64,000 nt of DNA from Stappia taiwanensis (GTDB lineage: Bacteria; Pseudomonadota; Alphaproteobacteria; Rhizobiales; Stappiaceae): assembly GCF_014635285.1 (NCBI RefSeq), contig NZ_BMCR01000003.1, positions 62,001 through 126,000 of the forward strand. Reading direction: 5' to 3'. Position 1 is the stretch's first letter. Every line of letters begins with the position of its first letter. The notes below the pieces were generated by a model that was not told where the DNA came from, did not search any database, and saw only the letters and a list, made by a program, of their open reading frames with translations. Of this stretch, positions 27,368 through 35,885 are shown in pieces. The position numbers and the translations under genes are program-made.

Positions 27368-28432
27368 ATGACAGACACGCTGGGAACGGCAGGACGGCGG
27401 CGGGGCGCGACCCCGCCGCTGTTCAAGCTGGCACGGGCGCTGGCAGCGACGCTGCTTTCGGTCCTGCTGACGATCATCGGTCTCTTGTTCGTGACCTTCC
27501 TGATCGGCCGGGTCATGCCGGTCGATCCGGTGCTGGCGATCGTCGGCGAACGGGCCAGCCAGGAGATGTACGAGGCCGCCTACCGCTCGCTCGGCCTCGA
27601 CCAGCCGCTCTATGTCCAGTTCTGGATCTTTCTGAAATCCGTCGCCGTCGGCGATTTCGGCATGTCGACGCTGACCGCTCGCCCGGTGGCGGAGGATGTG
27701 CTGCGCGTCTTTCCCGCAACGCTGGAACTGGCGACGCTGGCGACGATCATCGGCGTGTGTTTCGGCGTGCCGATGGGGGTGATCTCCGCCGTGCATGAGG
27801 GCCGCTGGCCGGACCATCTGGTGCGGCTGTTCGGGCTGTTCGGCTATTCCATGCCGGTGTTCTGGATCGGCCTCATGGGCCTTCTCGTCTTTTACGGTAT
27901 TCTCGGCTGGGTCGGCGGGCCGGGCCGGCTCGACATCTATTACGAGGACATCATTCCGCCGGTCACCGGCATGATCCTGATCGACAGCCTGATCGCCGGG
28001 GACATGACCATCTTCTGGAACGCGGTCAGCCACATCATCCTGCCTGCGTCGATCCTCGGCTATTACTCGCTCGCCTATATCTCGCGGATGACCCGCTCCT
28101 TCATGCTGGAGCAGCTCAGCCAGGAATACATCACCACCGCCCGGGTCAAGGGGCTGTCCGAGCGCGCCGTGATCTGGCGCCACGCGCTGGGCAATGTGAT
28201 GATCCCGCTGATCACCGTGGTGGCGCTGTCCTATGCGACCTTGCTGGAAGGATCGGTCTTGACCGAAGTGATCTTCGCCTGGCCGGGCATTGGCCAATAC
28301 ATCACCAACGCGCTGCTCTCCGCCGATCTCAACGCCGTGCTCGGCGGCACGGTGGTGGTGGGGCTGGTGTTCATCCTGCTCAATCTCCTGTCCGATCTTC
28401 TCTACAAGATCGTCGATCCGAGGGCGCGATGA
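27368..28432 (+). CDS. dppB: ABC transporter permease (DppB type)
   Basis: A 354-residue inner-membrane protein with six predicted helices. SLGLDQPLYVQFW with MPVDPV before it is the DppB N-terminal signature, and the coupling-helix (EAA) motif is in YITTARVKGLSERAVIWRHALGN. It pairs with the next gene to form the channel. The ATG at 27368 is 12 nt after dppA; the stop overlaps the dppC start (ATGA). Confidence 0.93.
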   Translation: MTDTLGTAGRRRGATPPLFKLARALAATLLSVLLTIIGLLFVTFLIGRVMPVDPVLAIVGERASQEMYEAAYRSLGLDQPLYVQFWIFLKSVAVGDFGMSTLTARPVAEDVLRVFPATLELATLATIIGVCFGVPMGVISAVHEGRWPDHLVRLFGLFGYSMPVFWIGLMGLLVFYGILGWVGGPGRLDIYYEDIIPPVTGMILIDSLIAGDMTIFWNAVSHIILPASILGYYSLAYISRMTRSFMLEQLSQEYITTARVKGLSERAVIWRHALGNVMIPLITVVALSYATLLEGSVLTEVIFAWPGIGQYITNALLSADLNAVLGGTVVVGLVFILLNLLSDLLYKIVDPRAR

Positions 28433-29364
28433 TGCGGGCGCCGGACACCCAAATCACTCGCCCGGGCCTCAGGGCCTGGCTCAACAGCGATGCTCCTGCC
28501 TCCCGTTTCCAGGCGCGGATGATTCAGCTCTATCTCGGCTGGTTGAAGCTGCGCGGCAATCCGCTGGCGCTGATCGGCTTTCTGATCATCGTCGCGCTGG
28601 TGCTGATGGCGATCTTTGCGCCATGGCTGGCAACAGCGGAGCCCTCGGCCCAGGATCTGGGGCAACGCCTGCTGCCGCCCGGCAGTGCCGGCCATCTGCT
28701 CGGCACGGACGAACTTGGCCGGGACATCTGGAGCCGCATTGTCTACGGCTCGCGCATCACCTTGATGATCGTCACGCTGGTGGCGGTCACCGCGCCGGTC
28801 TTCGGGCTCTTGGTCGGCACACTTGCCGGCTATATCGGCGGCTGGGTGGATGAGGTGCTGATGCGGGTGACCGACATCTTCCTCGCCTTTCCCAAGCTGA
28901 TTCTGGCGTTGGCCTTCGTCGCCGCGCTCGGCGCCGGCATCGAGAACGCCATTCTGGCGATCTCGCTCACCGCCTGGCCACCCTATGCGCGCATCGCCCG
29001 GGCGGAAACCCTGACCATCCGCAATGCGGACTACATCGCCGCCATTAGCCTGCAAGGGGCCGGCGCGCTGCACATCATCACCCGGCATGTGTGGCCCATG
29101 TGCCTGTCCTCGCTGATCGTGCGGGTGACGCTGGACATGGCCGGTATCATCCTGACGGCGGCCGGACTGGGGTTTCTCGGTCTCGGCGCTCAGCCGCCGA
29201 TGCCGGAATGGGGCGCGATGATTTCCGCCGGACGCAAGTTCGTGCTTGACCAGTGGTGGGTCGCCACCATGCCCGGCCTTGCCATCTTCACTGTTTCGCT
29301 CGGGTTCAACCTGCTTGGTGACGGTCTGCGCGACATCCTCGATCCCAAGAAGTCGAAATCGTGA
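28429..29364 (+). CDS. dppC: ABC transporter permease (DppC type)
   Basis: A 311-residue second permease. It has GTDELGRDIWSRIVYGSRITL, the DppC hallmark between the first two helices, and DYIAAISLQGAGALHIITRHVWP as the EAA coupling loop. The N-terminal arm precedes the first helix (ALIGFLIIVALVLMAIFAPW). It overlaps dppB by 4 nt and is 7 nt before dppD. Confidence 0.93.
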   Translation: MMRAPDTQITRPGLRAWLNSDAPASRFQARMIQLYLGWLKLRGNPLALIGFLIIVALVLMAIFAPWLATAEPSAQDLGQRLLPPGSAGHLLGTDELGRDIWSRIVYGSRITLMIVTLVAVTAPVFGLLVGTLAGYIGGWVDEVLMRVTDIFLAFPKLILALAFVAALGAGIENAILAISLTAWPPYARIARAETLTIRNADYIAAISLQGAGALHIITRHVWPMCLSSLIVRVTLDMAGIILTAAGLGFLGLGAQPPMPEWGAMISAGRKFVLDQWWVATMPGLAIFTVSLGFNLLGDGLRDILDPKKSKS

Positions 29365-29371
29365 GGCCGCG

Positions 29372-30238
29372 ATGAACGCCACGGATCCACTTTTGACGGT
29401 GGAAGATCTCAACGTCCGCTTTCCCACCCGCCAAGGGGTGATCGAGGCGGTGCGCGGCACGTCCTTTTCGGTCGGGCGGGAGCGCGTCGGCATCGTCGGG
29501 GAAAGCGGCTCGGGCAAATCCATGACCGGCCGGGCGATCCTGCGGTTGGTGCGTCCGCCCGGCGAGGTTTCGGCGCGGCGCATCGACTTCATGGGCGAGG
29601 ATCTCCTTTCCCTTTCGGAGCGCGAGATGCGGCGCATTCGCGGTCACCGGATCTCCATGGTGATGCAGGACCCGAAATTCTCGCTGAACCCTGTCATCCG
29701 CGTCGGCGAGCAGATCAGTGAAGCCTACCGGCTGCACACCCGCGCCTCGCGCCGGGCGGCGCGTCAGAAGACGCTGGAGATGCTGGAGGCGGTGCAGATC
29801 CGCGATCCGGAGCGGGTGTACCAGACCTTCCCCCATGAGGTGTCCGGTGGCATGGGGCAGCGCATCATGATCGCCATGATGCTGATCCCGGATCCGGACC
29901 TCCTGATCGCCGACGAGCCGACCTCGGCGCTGGACGTGACCGTGCAGATGCGGGTTCTGGCCATCCTCGACAAGCTGGTGCAGGAACGCGGCATGGGGCT
30001 GATCTTCATCAGCCACGATCTCAACCTGGTGTCGTCCTTCTGCGACCGGGTGATCATCATGTATGGCGGGCGAATCGTCGAGACCTGCCGGGCGGCGGAG
30101 CTGGACAAGGCGGAGCACCCTTATACCCGGGGGCTCCTGGCGGCCTTGCCGCGCCTCGATCAGCCGCAAGCCCGGCTCGATGTGCTGGAGCGCGACCCGG
30201 CCTGGCTGAAGGAACAGAGCGTGGTGGCACATGTCTGA
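29372..30238 (+). CDS. dppD: ABC transporter ATP-binding protein (DppD type)
   Basis: A 288-residue ATPase with Walker A GESGSGKS (about residues 45-52), Q-loop VMQDPKFSLNP, signature SGGMGQR (normally SGGMRQR), Walker B LLIADEP and switch His in FISHD. The C-terminal part has only a short form of the oligopeptide-transport tail (EHPYTRGLLAALP), without the Cys cluster of many family members, so the protein is shorter than the usual ~330 residues. ATG 29372 is preceded by GAGG. Confidence 0.93.
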   Translation: MNATDPLLTVEDLNVRFPTRQGVIEAVRGTSFSVGRERVGIVGESGSGKSMTGRAILRLVRPPGEVSARRIDFMGEDLLSLSEREMRRIRGHRISMVMQDPKFSLNPVIRVGEQISEAYRLHTRASRRAARQKTLEMLEAVQIRDPERVYQTFPHEVSGGMGQRIMIAMMLIPDPDLLIADEPTSALDVTVQMRVLAILDKLVQERGMGLIFISHDLNLVSSFCDRVIIMYGGRIVETCRAAELDKAEHPYTRGLLAALPRLDQPQARLDVLERDPAWLKEQSVVAHV

Positions 30239-31034
30239 TGCGGGGAAGGGCAAGGTGCCGGCACTTGAGATATCGAACCTCAACGTGTTCTTTGGCCATG
30301 GCGAAAGCCGGTTCCAGGCGGTGAAGAATGTGAGTTTCGTTCTGCCGGAAGGGGCGAGTTTCGGCCTGGTCGGCGAAAGTGGCTCGGGCAAATCCACGGT
30401 GCTGCGGGCGATCACTGGGCTGGTGCGCGACTGGTCCGGCACCATCAAGGTGGCCGGCAGCACCCTGGGGGAACGGCGCGAGACCGCCTTTTATCGCCAG
30501 GTGCAGATGGTGTTTCAGGACCCCTACGCCTCGCTGCATCCGCGCCATACGGTCGACCGGATCCTGTCCGAGCCGCTGCGCTTGCACCGGATCGGCGACA
30601 TCGACCGGCGGGTGTTGCAGGCGCTGGACGATGTCGGCCTGCCGCGCGCCTTCCGGTTCCGCTATCCGCACCAGTTGTCCGGCGGCCAGCGCCAGCGGGT
30701 CGCGGTGGCCCGGGCGCTGATGCTGGAGCCGCGCATTCTGTTGCTCGATGAGCCGACCTCGGCGCTGGATGTGTCGGTGCAGGCGGAAATCCTCAACCTG
30801 CTGACCGACCTGCGGGCGCGCCGTGGGCTGACCTATCTGATGGTCTCCCATGATCTCGCCGTGGTGGCGCATATGTGCGAGCAGATCGCGGTGATGCGCC
30901 TTGGCGAGGTCGTCGAGGTGATGGGCGTCGAACAGATGCGCCAGGCCACCCCGGAAGATGCCTATACCCAGGAGCTGCTGCGGGCGAGCCTCGGCTATGA
31001 CCGGGACTTCTTCTCCGCGCATATGGAGGAGTGA
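30231..31034 (+). CDS. dppF: ABC transporter ATP-binding protein (DppF type)
   Basis: A 267-residue ATPase with Walker A GESGSGKS, Q-loop MVFQDPYASLHPRHTV (the DppF-type PYASL), signature LSGGQRQRVAVARAL, Walker B ILLLDEPTSALD and switch His in MVSHDLAVV. It overlaps dppD by 8 nt and completes the importer as the second nucleotide-binding subunit. It lacks the ~50-residue C-terminal extension common in DppF. Confidence 0.93.
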   Translation: MSDAGKGKVPALEISNLNVFFGHGESRFQAVKNVSFVLPEGASFGLVGESGSGKSTVLRAITGLVRDWSGTIKVAGSTLGERRETAFYRQVQMVFQDPYASLHPRHTVDRILSEPLRLHRIGDIDRRVLQALDDVGLPRAFRFRYPHQLSGGQRQRVAVARALMLEPRILLLDEPTSALDVSVQAEILNLLTDLRARRGLTYLMVSHDLAVVAHMCEQIAVMRLGEVVEVMGVEQMRQATPEDAYTQELLRASLGYDRDFFSAHMEE

Positions 31035-31059
31035 GATCGGGCTGGCTGGCGGCGAGCGG

Positions 31060-31581
31060 TCAGCTCAGGTCGGTGAAATCGACCTCGGCCATCAGGTCGC
31101 CGGCAAGGTCCTCCAGCGCGGCGGCGAGGGTGGCGGTCTCCAGGTCGACCGGCAGCACCACGTCCATTTCCGCGCGGAACATCCGCTCGCCGCTCATGGA
31201 GCCGGCGAAGGCCTCGCTGGTCAGGTGGGTGATGCTGGCGCCCTTGGCGGCCAGCGCGCCAGCCAGCGAATGGACGATGCCCGGATGGTCCTGGCACAGG
31301 ATGCTGATGCGCGCGGTCTGGCCGTGGGTCTCCCGTGCTCCCGTGCTCTGACGCAGCGTTGTGAGGATGCCTTCCTCCGCGAGGCTCGTCAGCGCGGCTT
31401 CCAGCTCCATCACCCGTTCGCCCGGCGCCTCGATGCGGACAATGCCGGCGAACTCGCCCGCAAGACGCGCCATCGAGCTTTCGATCCAGTTGCCACCATG
31501 GGCGGCGACCACATCGGCAAGGCGGACCACCAGGCCCGGTCGGTCGTCGGCGATCACGGTGAGGACAAGGCTTGTCTGCAT
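31060..31581 (-). CDS. ACT-domain protein (GcvR-like)
   Basis: A 173-residue protein made of two ACT domains: residues ~1-80 (LVLTVIADDRPGLVVRLADVVAAHGGNWIESSMARLAGEF) and ~88-170 (ARISILCQDHPGIVHSLAGALAAKGASITHLTSE). The DDRPGLV and QDHPGIV starts are the ligand-binding turns of amino-acid-sensing ACT domains. GcvR, which modulates the glycine-cleavage regulator, has the same layout; here the target is unknown. ATG 31581 is chosen; an open frame extends to 31659 without supporting signals. Confidence 0.82.
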   Translation of the reverse strand: MQTSLVLTVIADDRPGLVVRLADVVAAHGGNWIESSMARLAGEFAGIVRIEAPGERVMELEAALTSLAEEGILTTLRQSTGARETHGQTARISILCQDHPGIVHSLAGALAAKGASITHLTSEAFAGSMSGERMFRAEMDVVLPVDLETATLAAALEDLAGDLMAEVDFTDLS

Positions 31582-31688
31582 GATAGGGCTCCGGGCAGCG
31601 TCCAGCGGGCTGAAAGGTCTTCGATCACAGTAGGCGCGCGGGCGGTCAAAGAAAACCACCCATGTTGCGGGGCGAAGCTTGGGAGACC

Positions 31689-32216
31689 TCAGGAGGCCTT
31701 GCGGCCTGTGCGCTCCGGTTTGCCGCTCATTACCACGGAAAAGAGGCGCTCGGCGACGCGCGTCATCTTGCCGAGGATCCGCACCGGCAGCCGCGCCATT
31801 ACAGGCAGCACGTCATGGCAGAAGGCGACCTTGCGCACATACTCTTCCACGTGCCACTCAAACCAGGTGTAGGCCGGGAAATAGGCCGTGTCGCCGGCGG
31901 TGAGCTTGCGCACCTCGCCATCCGGCCCGGTCACTGTGACCGATCCTTCAAGGATATAGACCGCCTCGTCACAGCCGAAGTACCAGTTGAACCGCCCGGC
32001 GGTGCAATCCCAGACCGCCATGGTCGCATGGCGGTCGCTGCCTTCGGCAAGCTGGGTGCAGCGGGCCTCCGGGGTTCCGTCCAGAATCCAGTCCGGGTTG
32101 ATTGGCTGCGGCTGCAGGTCCACGGCCCCGAGCTGCGCGGACATCAAGCCGGCGGATGAGCGTTCGATCGGCGTTGCGGTCGCGCTGCTTGACGCGCCTC
32201 CTGTCTGCCTCGGCAT
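31689..32216 (-). CDS. Cupin-domain protein (DUF861/EutQ-like)
   Basis: About 175 residues. The C-terminal half is a small cupin: MAVWDCTAGRFNWYFGCDEAVYILEGSVTVTGPDGEVRKLTAGDTAYFPAYTWFEWHV, with motif-1 residues Glu (DEAVYILEG) and the motif-2 loop GDTAYFP, as in the DUF861 (ureidoglycine aminohydrolase/EutQ-like) group. Motif-1 His residues are replaced, which is common in this group. The N-terminal ~35 residues are low in complexity. ATG 32216 has AGGGAGA 10 nt upstream. It faces away from the cobalamin riboswitch. The function is unknown. Confidence 0.75.
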   Translation of the reverse strand: MPRQTGGASSSATATPIERSSAGLMSAQLGAVDLQPQPINPDWILDGTPEARCTQLAEGSDRHATMAVWDCTAGRFNWYFGCDEAVYILEGSVTVTGPDGEVRKLTAGDTAYFPAYTWFEWHVEEYVRKVAFCHDVLPVMARLPVRILGKMTRVAERLFSVVMSGKPERTGRKAS

Positions 32217-32399
32217 TCCTGTCGGTCTCCCTGATCCTTGTGGTTGTATGTCCGATATCCTGAAACGATGAAAATCCGGTTTCTGCGGCAGGGGCGGGCG
32301 TCTCGCCGGGCCCCGGGCGGGCGGAAAGGTCGCGCAGGGAGTGCGGCCGCGTCGTATTTCGCACTTGATGCCTGCCGCGCGCTCCACTAGCGTTCGCTG

Positions 32400-32612
32400 C
32401 ACTGACGGCGTCCCGGTGATAGGGACTGAAAACGATTCTGGTGGTGGCCGACCCATATCGGGGGTCCAGTCCGGAGCTGTCCGACGGCGAAAGTCCTCAA
32501 GGTGCGGGCCGATTCCCCGCATCTGCTTTTGGCGTTTGACCGGTTTCTTTCCCACCGGCCGCCGTGTGTCGAGGATTTTGGGCGGTGCGTGTCGTGCCGC
32601 GAGACGGCCGAC
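32400..32612 (+). ncRNA. Cobalamin riboswitch
   Basis: About 210 nt of leader before the cobalamin operon contain, in order, a GTCCC-GGTGATA-GGGAC hairpin followed by TGAAAACGATTCTGGTG (the P2/P3 region with the GGTG element), a TCCGGAGCTGTCCGACGGCGA core resembling the conserved CGGxGCTG...ACGG segment, and GTGCCGCGAGACGGCCGACG near 32594-32612, a good match to the B12 box. The box ends at the GAGGGA ribosome-binding site of the next gene (32613-32618), so AdoCbl binding would hide the start site. Boundaries are approximate. Confidence 0.8.
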
Positions 32613-32627
32613 GAGGGAGTTATCTTG

Positions 32628-32888
32628 ATGATCCGTTTGTTTGCACCGGCCATTTGTGCCGGCGCCGTTGCCACGCTGCCAACGCTGGCGCAGGCACATG
32701 TGGGCCATGTCGGCGAACTGGCCGGCCATTCCCATTGGGCCGGCATTGCCGCCCTTGCCGGTGCCGCGCTTCTCGCCGGGGTCGTGGCCGCGGGCCGCGC
32801 GCGAGCGCGGCGCAAGAGCCGTGAGAGCGATGGCGAGCAGAAGGCCGGCGCCGAGGCGCCGCAGGCGGTGCGGGGAAGCGAAGCATGA
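32628..32888 (+). CDS. Small His-containing membrane protein, first gene of cobalamin operon
   Basis: An 86-residue protein with an N-terminal signal-like helix (APAICAGAVATLPTLAQA) and a second hydrophobic helix (WAGIAALAGAALLAGVVAAG), separated by HVGHVGELAGHSH, a His-rich loop that probably faces the periplasm. The C-terminus is charged. Similar short proteins occur at the head of alphaproteobacterial cob operons (I recall a DUF6732-type family, not verified). A role in cobalt handling is plausible but unproven. ATG 32628 follows GAGGGAGTTATCTTG. The stop overlaps the cbiX start by 4 nt. It is directly behind the riboswitch. Confidence 0.78.
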   Translation: MIRLFAPAICAGAVATLPTLAQAHVGHVGELAGHSHWAGIAALAGAALLAGVVAAGRARARRKSRESDGEQKAGAEAPQAVRGSEA

Positions 32889-34024
32889 GCGGCGCGATGA
32901 CGGCCAACGGCGAAAAACTCGGGCTGATGATCTGCGGCCACGGCAGCCGCAACCGGGGCGCGGTACAGGAGTTTGCCCGACTGGCCGAGGGGCTGAAGGC
33001 GCGCTTTCCCGACTGGCCGGTGGAATACGGTTATCTGGAATTCGCCAATCCGGTGATCAAGGACGGGCTCGACCGGCTGCGCGCGGCCGGCTGCACCCGC
33101 ATTCTGGCGGTGCCCGGCATGCTGTTCGCCGCCGGTCATGCCAAGAACGACATCCCCTCCGTGCTTAACACTTATCAGGCGCAGCATGACGGGGTGACCA
33201 TCGATTATGGCCGCGAACTGGCGGTCGATACGCGCATGATCGCCGCCGCCGCCGACCGGATCCGCGAGGCGCTTGCGGCCAGCGACAACGATGTGCCGCT
33301 GCATGAAACCCTGCTGGTGGTGGTCGGGCGCGGTGCCTCCGATCCGGATGCCAATTCCAATGTCTCCAAGATCACCCGGATGCTGTGGGAAGGCTTCGGC
33401 TTCGGCTGGGCGGAGACTGCCTATTCCGGCGTGACCTTCCCGCTCGTCGGGCCGGGGCTGGAACATGCGGCGAAGCTGGGATACCGGCGGATCGTCGTCT
33501 TCCCCTATTTCCTCTTCTCCGGCGTTCTGGTCTCGCGGATCTACAATCAGACCGACGAGGTCGCCGCCCGTCATCCTGAGATCGAATTCCTCAAGGCCGA
33601 TTATCTCAACGATCACCCGCAGGTGATCGACACCATGGCCGACCGGGTGAGCGAGATTCTGCAGGGGGCCAACCTGATGAACTGCCAGATGTGCAAGTAC
33701 CGCGAGCAGGTGCTGGGCTTCGAGGCGGATGTGGGCCGGGCGCAGGAAAGTCATCACCACCATGTGGAAGGGCTGGGCGCGGATGCGGAGTGCCAGCTCT
33801 GCGACGTGACCTGCACCGGCGCCTGCGAGGAGCAGGGGGCCACGGGGCATCACCACCACCATGATCATTCCCATGATCACGATCACGACCACGACCACGA
33901 CCACGACCATGGCCACCACCATCACCACCATCATGGCGATGACCATCACCACGACCATCATCATCCGGTCTATCCCCATGCGGATCATCCGCTCGGGCCG
34001 AAGTCGATGAGGCGGGACGGGTGA
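32885..34024 (+). CDS. cbiX: Sirohydrochlorin cobaltochelatase with His-rich tail
   Basis: A 379-residue long-form CbiX. Two chelatase half-domains are visible: LGLMICGHGSRNRGAVQEF (with the first catalytic-type His) with FAAGHAKNDIP, and LLVVVGRGASDPDAN with the second half. It inserts Co2+ into sirohydrochlorin, the early-cobalt entry to cobalamin. After about residue 275 come a C-x2-C and further Cys (NCQMCKYR, CQLCDVTCTGAC), a likely Fe-S site, and then an extreme His/Asp tail (about 33850-33965, runs of HH and repeated DH). The tail probably stores or delivers cobalt. It overlaps the neighbours on both sides by 4 nt. The tail is encoded by an unstable-looking CACGAC hexamer repeat. Confidence 0.93.
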   Translation: MSGAMTANGEKLGLMICGHGSRNRGAVQEFARLAEGLKARFPDWPVEYGYLEFANPVIKDGLDRLRAAGCTRILAVPGMLFAAGHAKNDIPSVLNTYQAQHDGVTIDYGRELAVDTRMIAAAADRIREALAASDNDVPLHETLLVVVGRGASDPDANSNVSKITRMLWEGFGFGWAETAYSGVTFPLVGPGLEHAAKLGYRRIVVFPYFLFSGVLVSRIYNQTDEVAARHPEIEFLKADYLNDHPQVIDTMADRVSEILQGANLMNCQMCKYREQVLGFEADVGRAQESHHHHVEGLGADAECQLCDVTCTGACEEQGATGHHHHHDHSHDHDHDHDHDHDHGHHHHHHHGDDHHHDHHHPVYPHADHPLGPKSMRRDG

Positions 34025-34683
34025 GCGGCCGGGCTCCGGTCCGCTACGACTACGAAAAGGATCCGGCGGCGATCTATCGCCAGTCGTTTGCGATCGTGCG
34101 GGCGGAGGCCGATCTTGAGCGGATCCCGGCGGAGCTTCATCCGGCGGCGATCCGCCTTATCCACGCTTGCGGGATGCCCGGGGTGATCGCCGATCTGGCC
34201 TGGAGCGACGGCGTCGCGGCCAAGGTCGCGGCGGCGCTTCGGGGAGGCGCGCCGGTCTTCACCGATGTGCGGATGGTGGCCGAGGGTATCATCGCCAGCC
34301 GCTTGCCGGCGCAAAACCCGGTCCGCTGCCTGTTGAACGATCCGCGCACGCCGGATCTTGCTGCCCGGCTTGGAACCACCCGTTCCGCTGCGGCGGTCGA
34401 TCTGTGGCGCGAGGAGCTCGCCGGTGCGGTCGTGGTCATCGGCAATGCCCCGACCGCGCTGTTCCACCTGCTGGAGCGGATCGGCGAGGGATTTCCGCAA
34501 CCTGCGGCGATCCTCGGCTTTCCGGTCGGCTTCGTCGGTGCGGCCGAATCGAAGGAGGCGTTGATCGCCAATCCCTTCGCCATCCCCTATCTCGCCTTGC
34601 GCGGCCGCCACGGCGGCTCGGCCATGGCCGCCGCCGCCCTCAACGCCCTGGCCGGCGGTGTGCCGGAGGAGGCGCCGCGATGA
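34021..34683 (+). CDS. cobH: Precorrin-8X methylmutase (CobH/CbiC)
   Basis: A 220-residue protein that shifts a methyl group from C-11 to C-12 to give (cobalt-)hydrogenobyrinate. Signatures: YEKDPAAIYRQSFAIVRAE at the N-terminus, LIHACGMPGVIADLAWSD containing the catalytic His (HACG), FTDVRMVAEGI and GFPVGFVGAAESKEAL. The GTG start at 34021 overlaps the cbiX stop (GTGA). The stop overlaps the cobL start. The length is normal for the family. Confidence 0.95.
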   Translation: MSGRAPVRYDYEKDPAAIYRQSFAIVRAEADLERIPAELHPAAIRLIHACGMPGVIADLAWSDGVAAKVAAALRGGAPVFTDVRMVAEGIIASRLPAQNPVRCLLNDPRTPDLAARLGTTRSAAAVDLWREELAGAVVVIGNAPTALFHLLERIGEGFPQPAAILGFPVGFVGAAESKEALIANPFAIPYLALRGRHGGSAMAAAALNALAGGVPEEAPR

Positions 34684-35885
34684 GCGCCCCCTGGCTGACT
34701 CTGATCGGCATCGGTGAGGATGGCTGGGACGGTCTCGGCCCGCTCTCCCGTCAGGCTCTTGCCGAGGCCGGCGCGATCTATGGTGCCAAACGCCACGCGG
34801 CGCTGCTGGAGGGCAAGTGCGGACCGGTCATCCCCTGGCCGGCGCCGTTTTCCGCCGGCGTGGAGGCGCTGATGGCTCGGCGCGGCCAGCCGACCGTGGT
34901 GTTGGCGACCGGCGATCCCATGTGGTTCGGTGTAGGCGCGACCCTGGCCCGCCGGCTGCCCGCCGGTGAAATGACCGTGCTGCCGGGCCTTTCGGCCTTT
35001 TCGCTGGCCGCCGCGCGGCTTGGTTGGCCCTTGCAGGAAACGGAGCTTCTGTCGCTGCACGGGCGTCCGGTCGATACCTTGCGGGCGTTTCTCCGGCCCG
35101 GCGCGCGGCTGCTGTGCCTGACCTCCAACGCGGCGACTGCCGCCAGCGTTGCCGATCTTCTGGCCGATGAAGGCTATGGCGACAGCCGGATGATTGCATT
35201 GGAGCATCTCGGCGGTCCGCGCGAGCGCCAGGTTTCCGCCCGCGCCGAGGGCTGGGCGGAGGAGATCACTGATTTCTACGTGCTGGCGATCGAGGCGGAG
35301 GCCGTGCGCGACACCCCCTTGCGCGCGCGGGTTCCGGGGCTTCCCGACGATGCCTTCCGCCATGACGGCAAGATCACCAAACGGGAGATCCGTGCCGCGA
35401 CCCTGGCCCGGCTGGCACCGGTCGCCGATGCGATGCTCTGGGATATCGGTGCAGGTTCCGGCGCCATCGGGATCGAGTGGATGCGCGCCGCGCGCGGGGC
35501 GCGGGCGATCGGCCTGGAGCCCAATGCCGGGCGCCGGGCGACCGCCCGGGCCAATGCGGCGGCGCTGGGCACGCCCGGGCTTGAACTGCTGGATGCCACC
35601 GCGCCGGAGGGGCTCGCCGGCCTGCCGTCACCGGATGCGGTGTTTCTCGGCGGCGGTCTGACCGCGCCGGGCATCCTTGACGCGGTGATGGAGAGTTTGC
35701 GACCCGGCGGCCGCCTGGTCGCCAATGCGGTGACGCTGGAAAGCGAAGCGGTGCTGCTGGCCGCCTACACCCACTTCGGCGGAGACCTGTGCCGGTTGTC
35801 GATTGCCCGGGCCGCGCCGGTGGGTTCCCTGACCGGTTGGCGCCCGCTGATGCCCGTCACCCAATGGAGCCTGATCAAGCCGTGA
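34680..35885 (+). CDS. cobL: Precorrin-6Y C5,15-methyltransferase (decarboxylating), CobL/CbiET
   Basis: A 401-residue bifunctional enzyme. Residues ~1-205 are the CbiE-like tetrapyrrole methylase domain (LIGIGEDGWDGL, VVLATGDPMWFGVG, VLPGLSAFSLAAARLGWP). Residues ~215-401 are the CbiT domain, opening with DDAFRHDGKITKREIRA and the SAM site DIGAGSGAIGIEWMRAA. It methylates C-5 and C-15 and removes the acetate carboxyl at C-12. ATG 34680 overlaps the cobH stop; the stop overlaps the cobI start. Confidence 0.95.
   Translation: MSAPWLTLIGIGEDGWDGLGPLSRQALAEAGAIYGAKRHAALLEGKCGPVIPWPAPFSAGVEALMARRGQPTVVLATGDPMWFGVGATLARRLPAGEMTVLPGLSAFSLAAARLGWPLQETELLSLHGRPVDTLRAFLRPGARLLCLTSNAATAASVADLLADEGYGDSRMIALEHLGGPRERQVSARAEGWAEEITDFYVLAIEAEAVRDTPLRARVPGLPDDAFRHDGKITKREIRAATLARLAPVADAMLWDIGAGSGAIGIEWMRAARGARAIGLEPNAGRRATARANAAALGTPGLELLDATAPEGLAGLPSPDAVFLGGGLTAPGILDAVMESLRPGGRLVANAVTLESEAVLLAAYTHFGGDLCRLSIARAAPVGSLTGWRPLMPVTQWSLIKP

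Noticed and set aside
24440-28297. A 1285-codon minus-strand frame across the DUF1513 and ABC genes.
   Set aside because: The length is impressive, but composition is His/Arg/Asp-rich antisense type. It crosses five well-supported + genes and has no recognisable domain.
31689-32735. A long N-terminal extension of the cupin frame.
   Set aside because: It would translate through the antisense of the cobalamin riboswitch and the small membrane gene. ATG 32216 fits better.
32387-33988. A minus frame beginning with a long Met/Val hydrophobic run.
   Set aside because: The hydrophobic run is the antisense of the CbiX His codons. It also crosses the riboswitch.
33840-33990. Short tandem repeats that could suggest a CRISPR-like array.
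   Set aside because: They are hexamer codon repeats coding the DH-rich tail of CbiX, without spacers.
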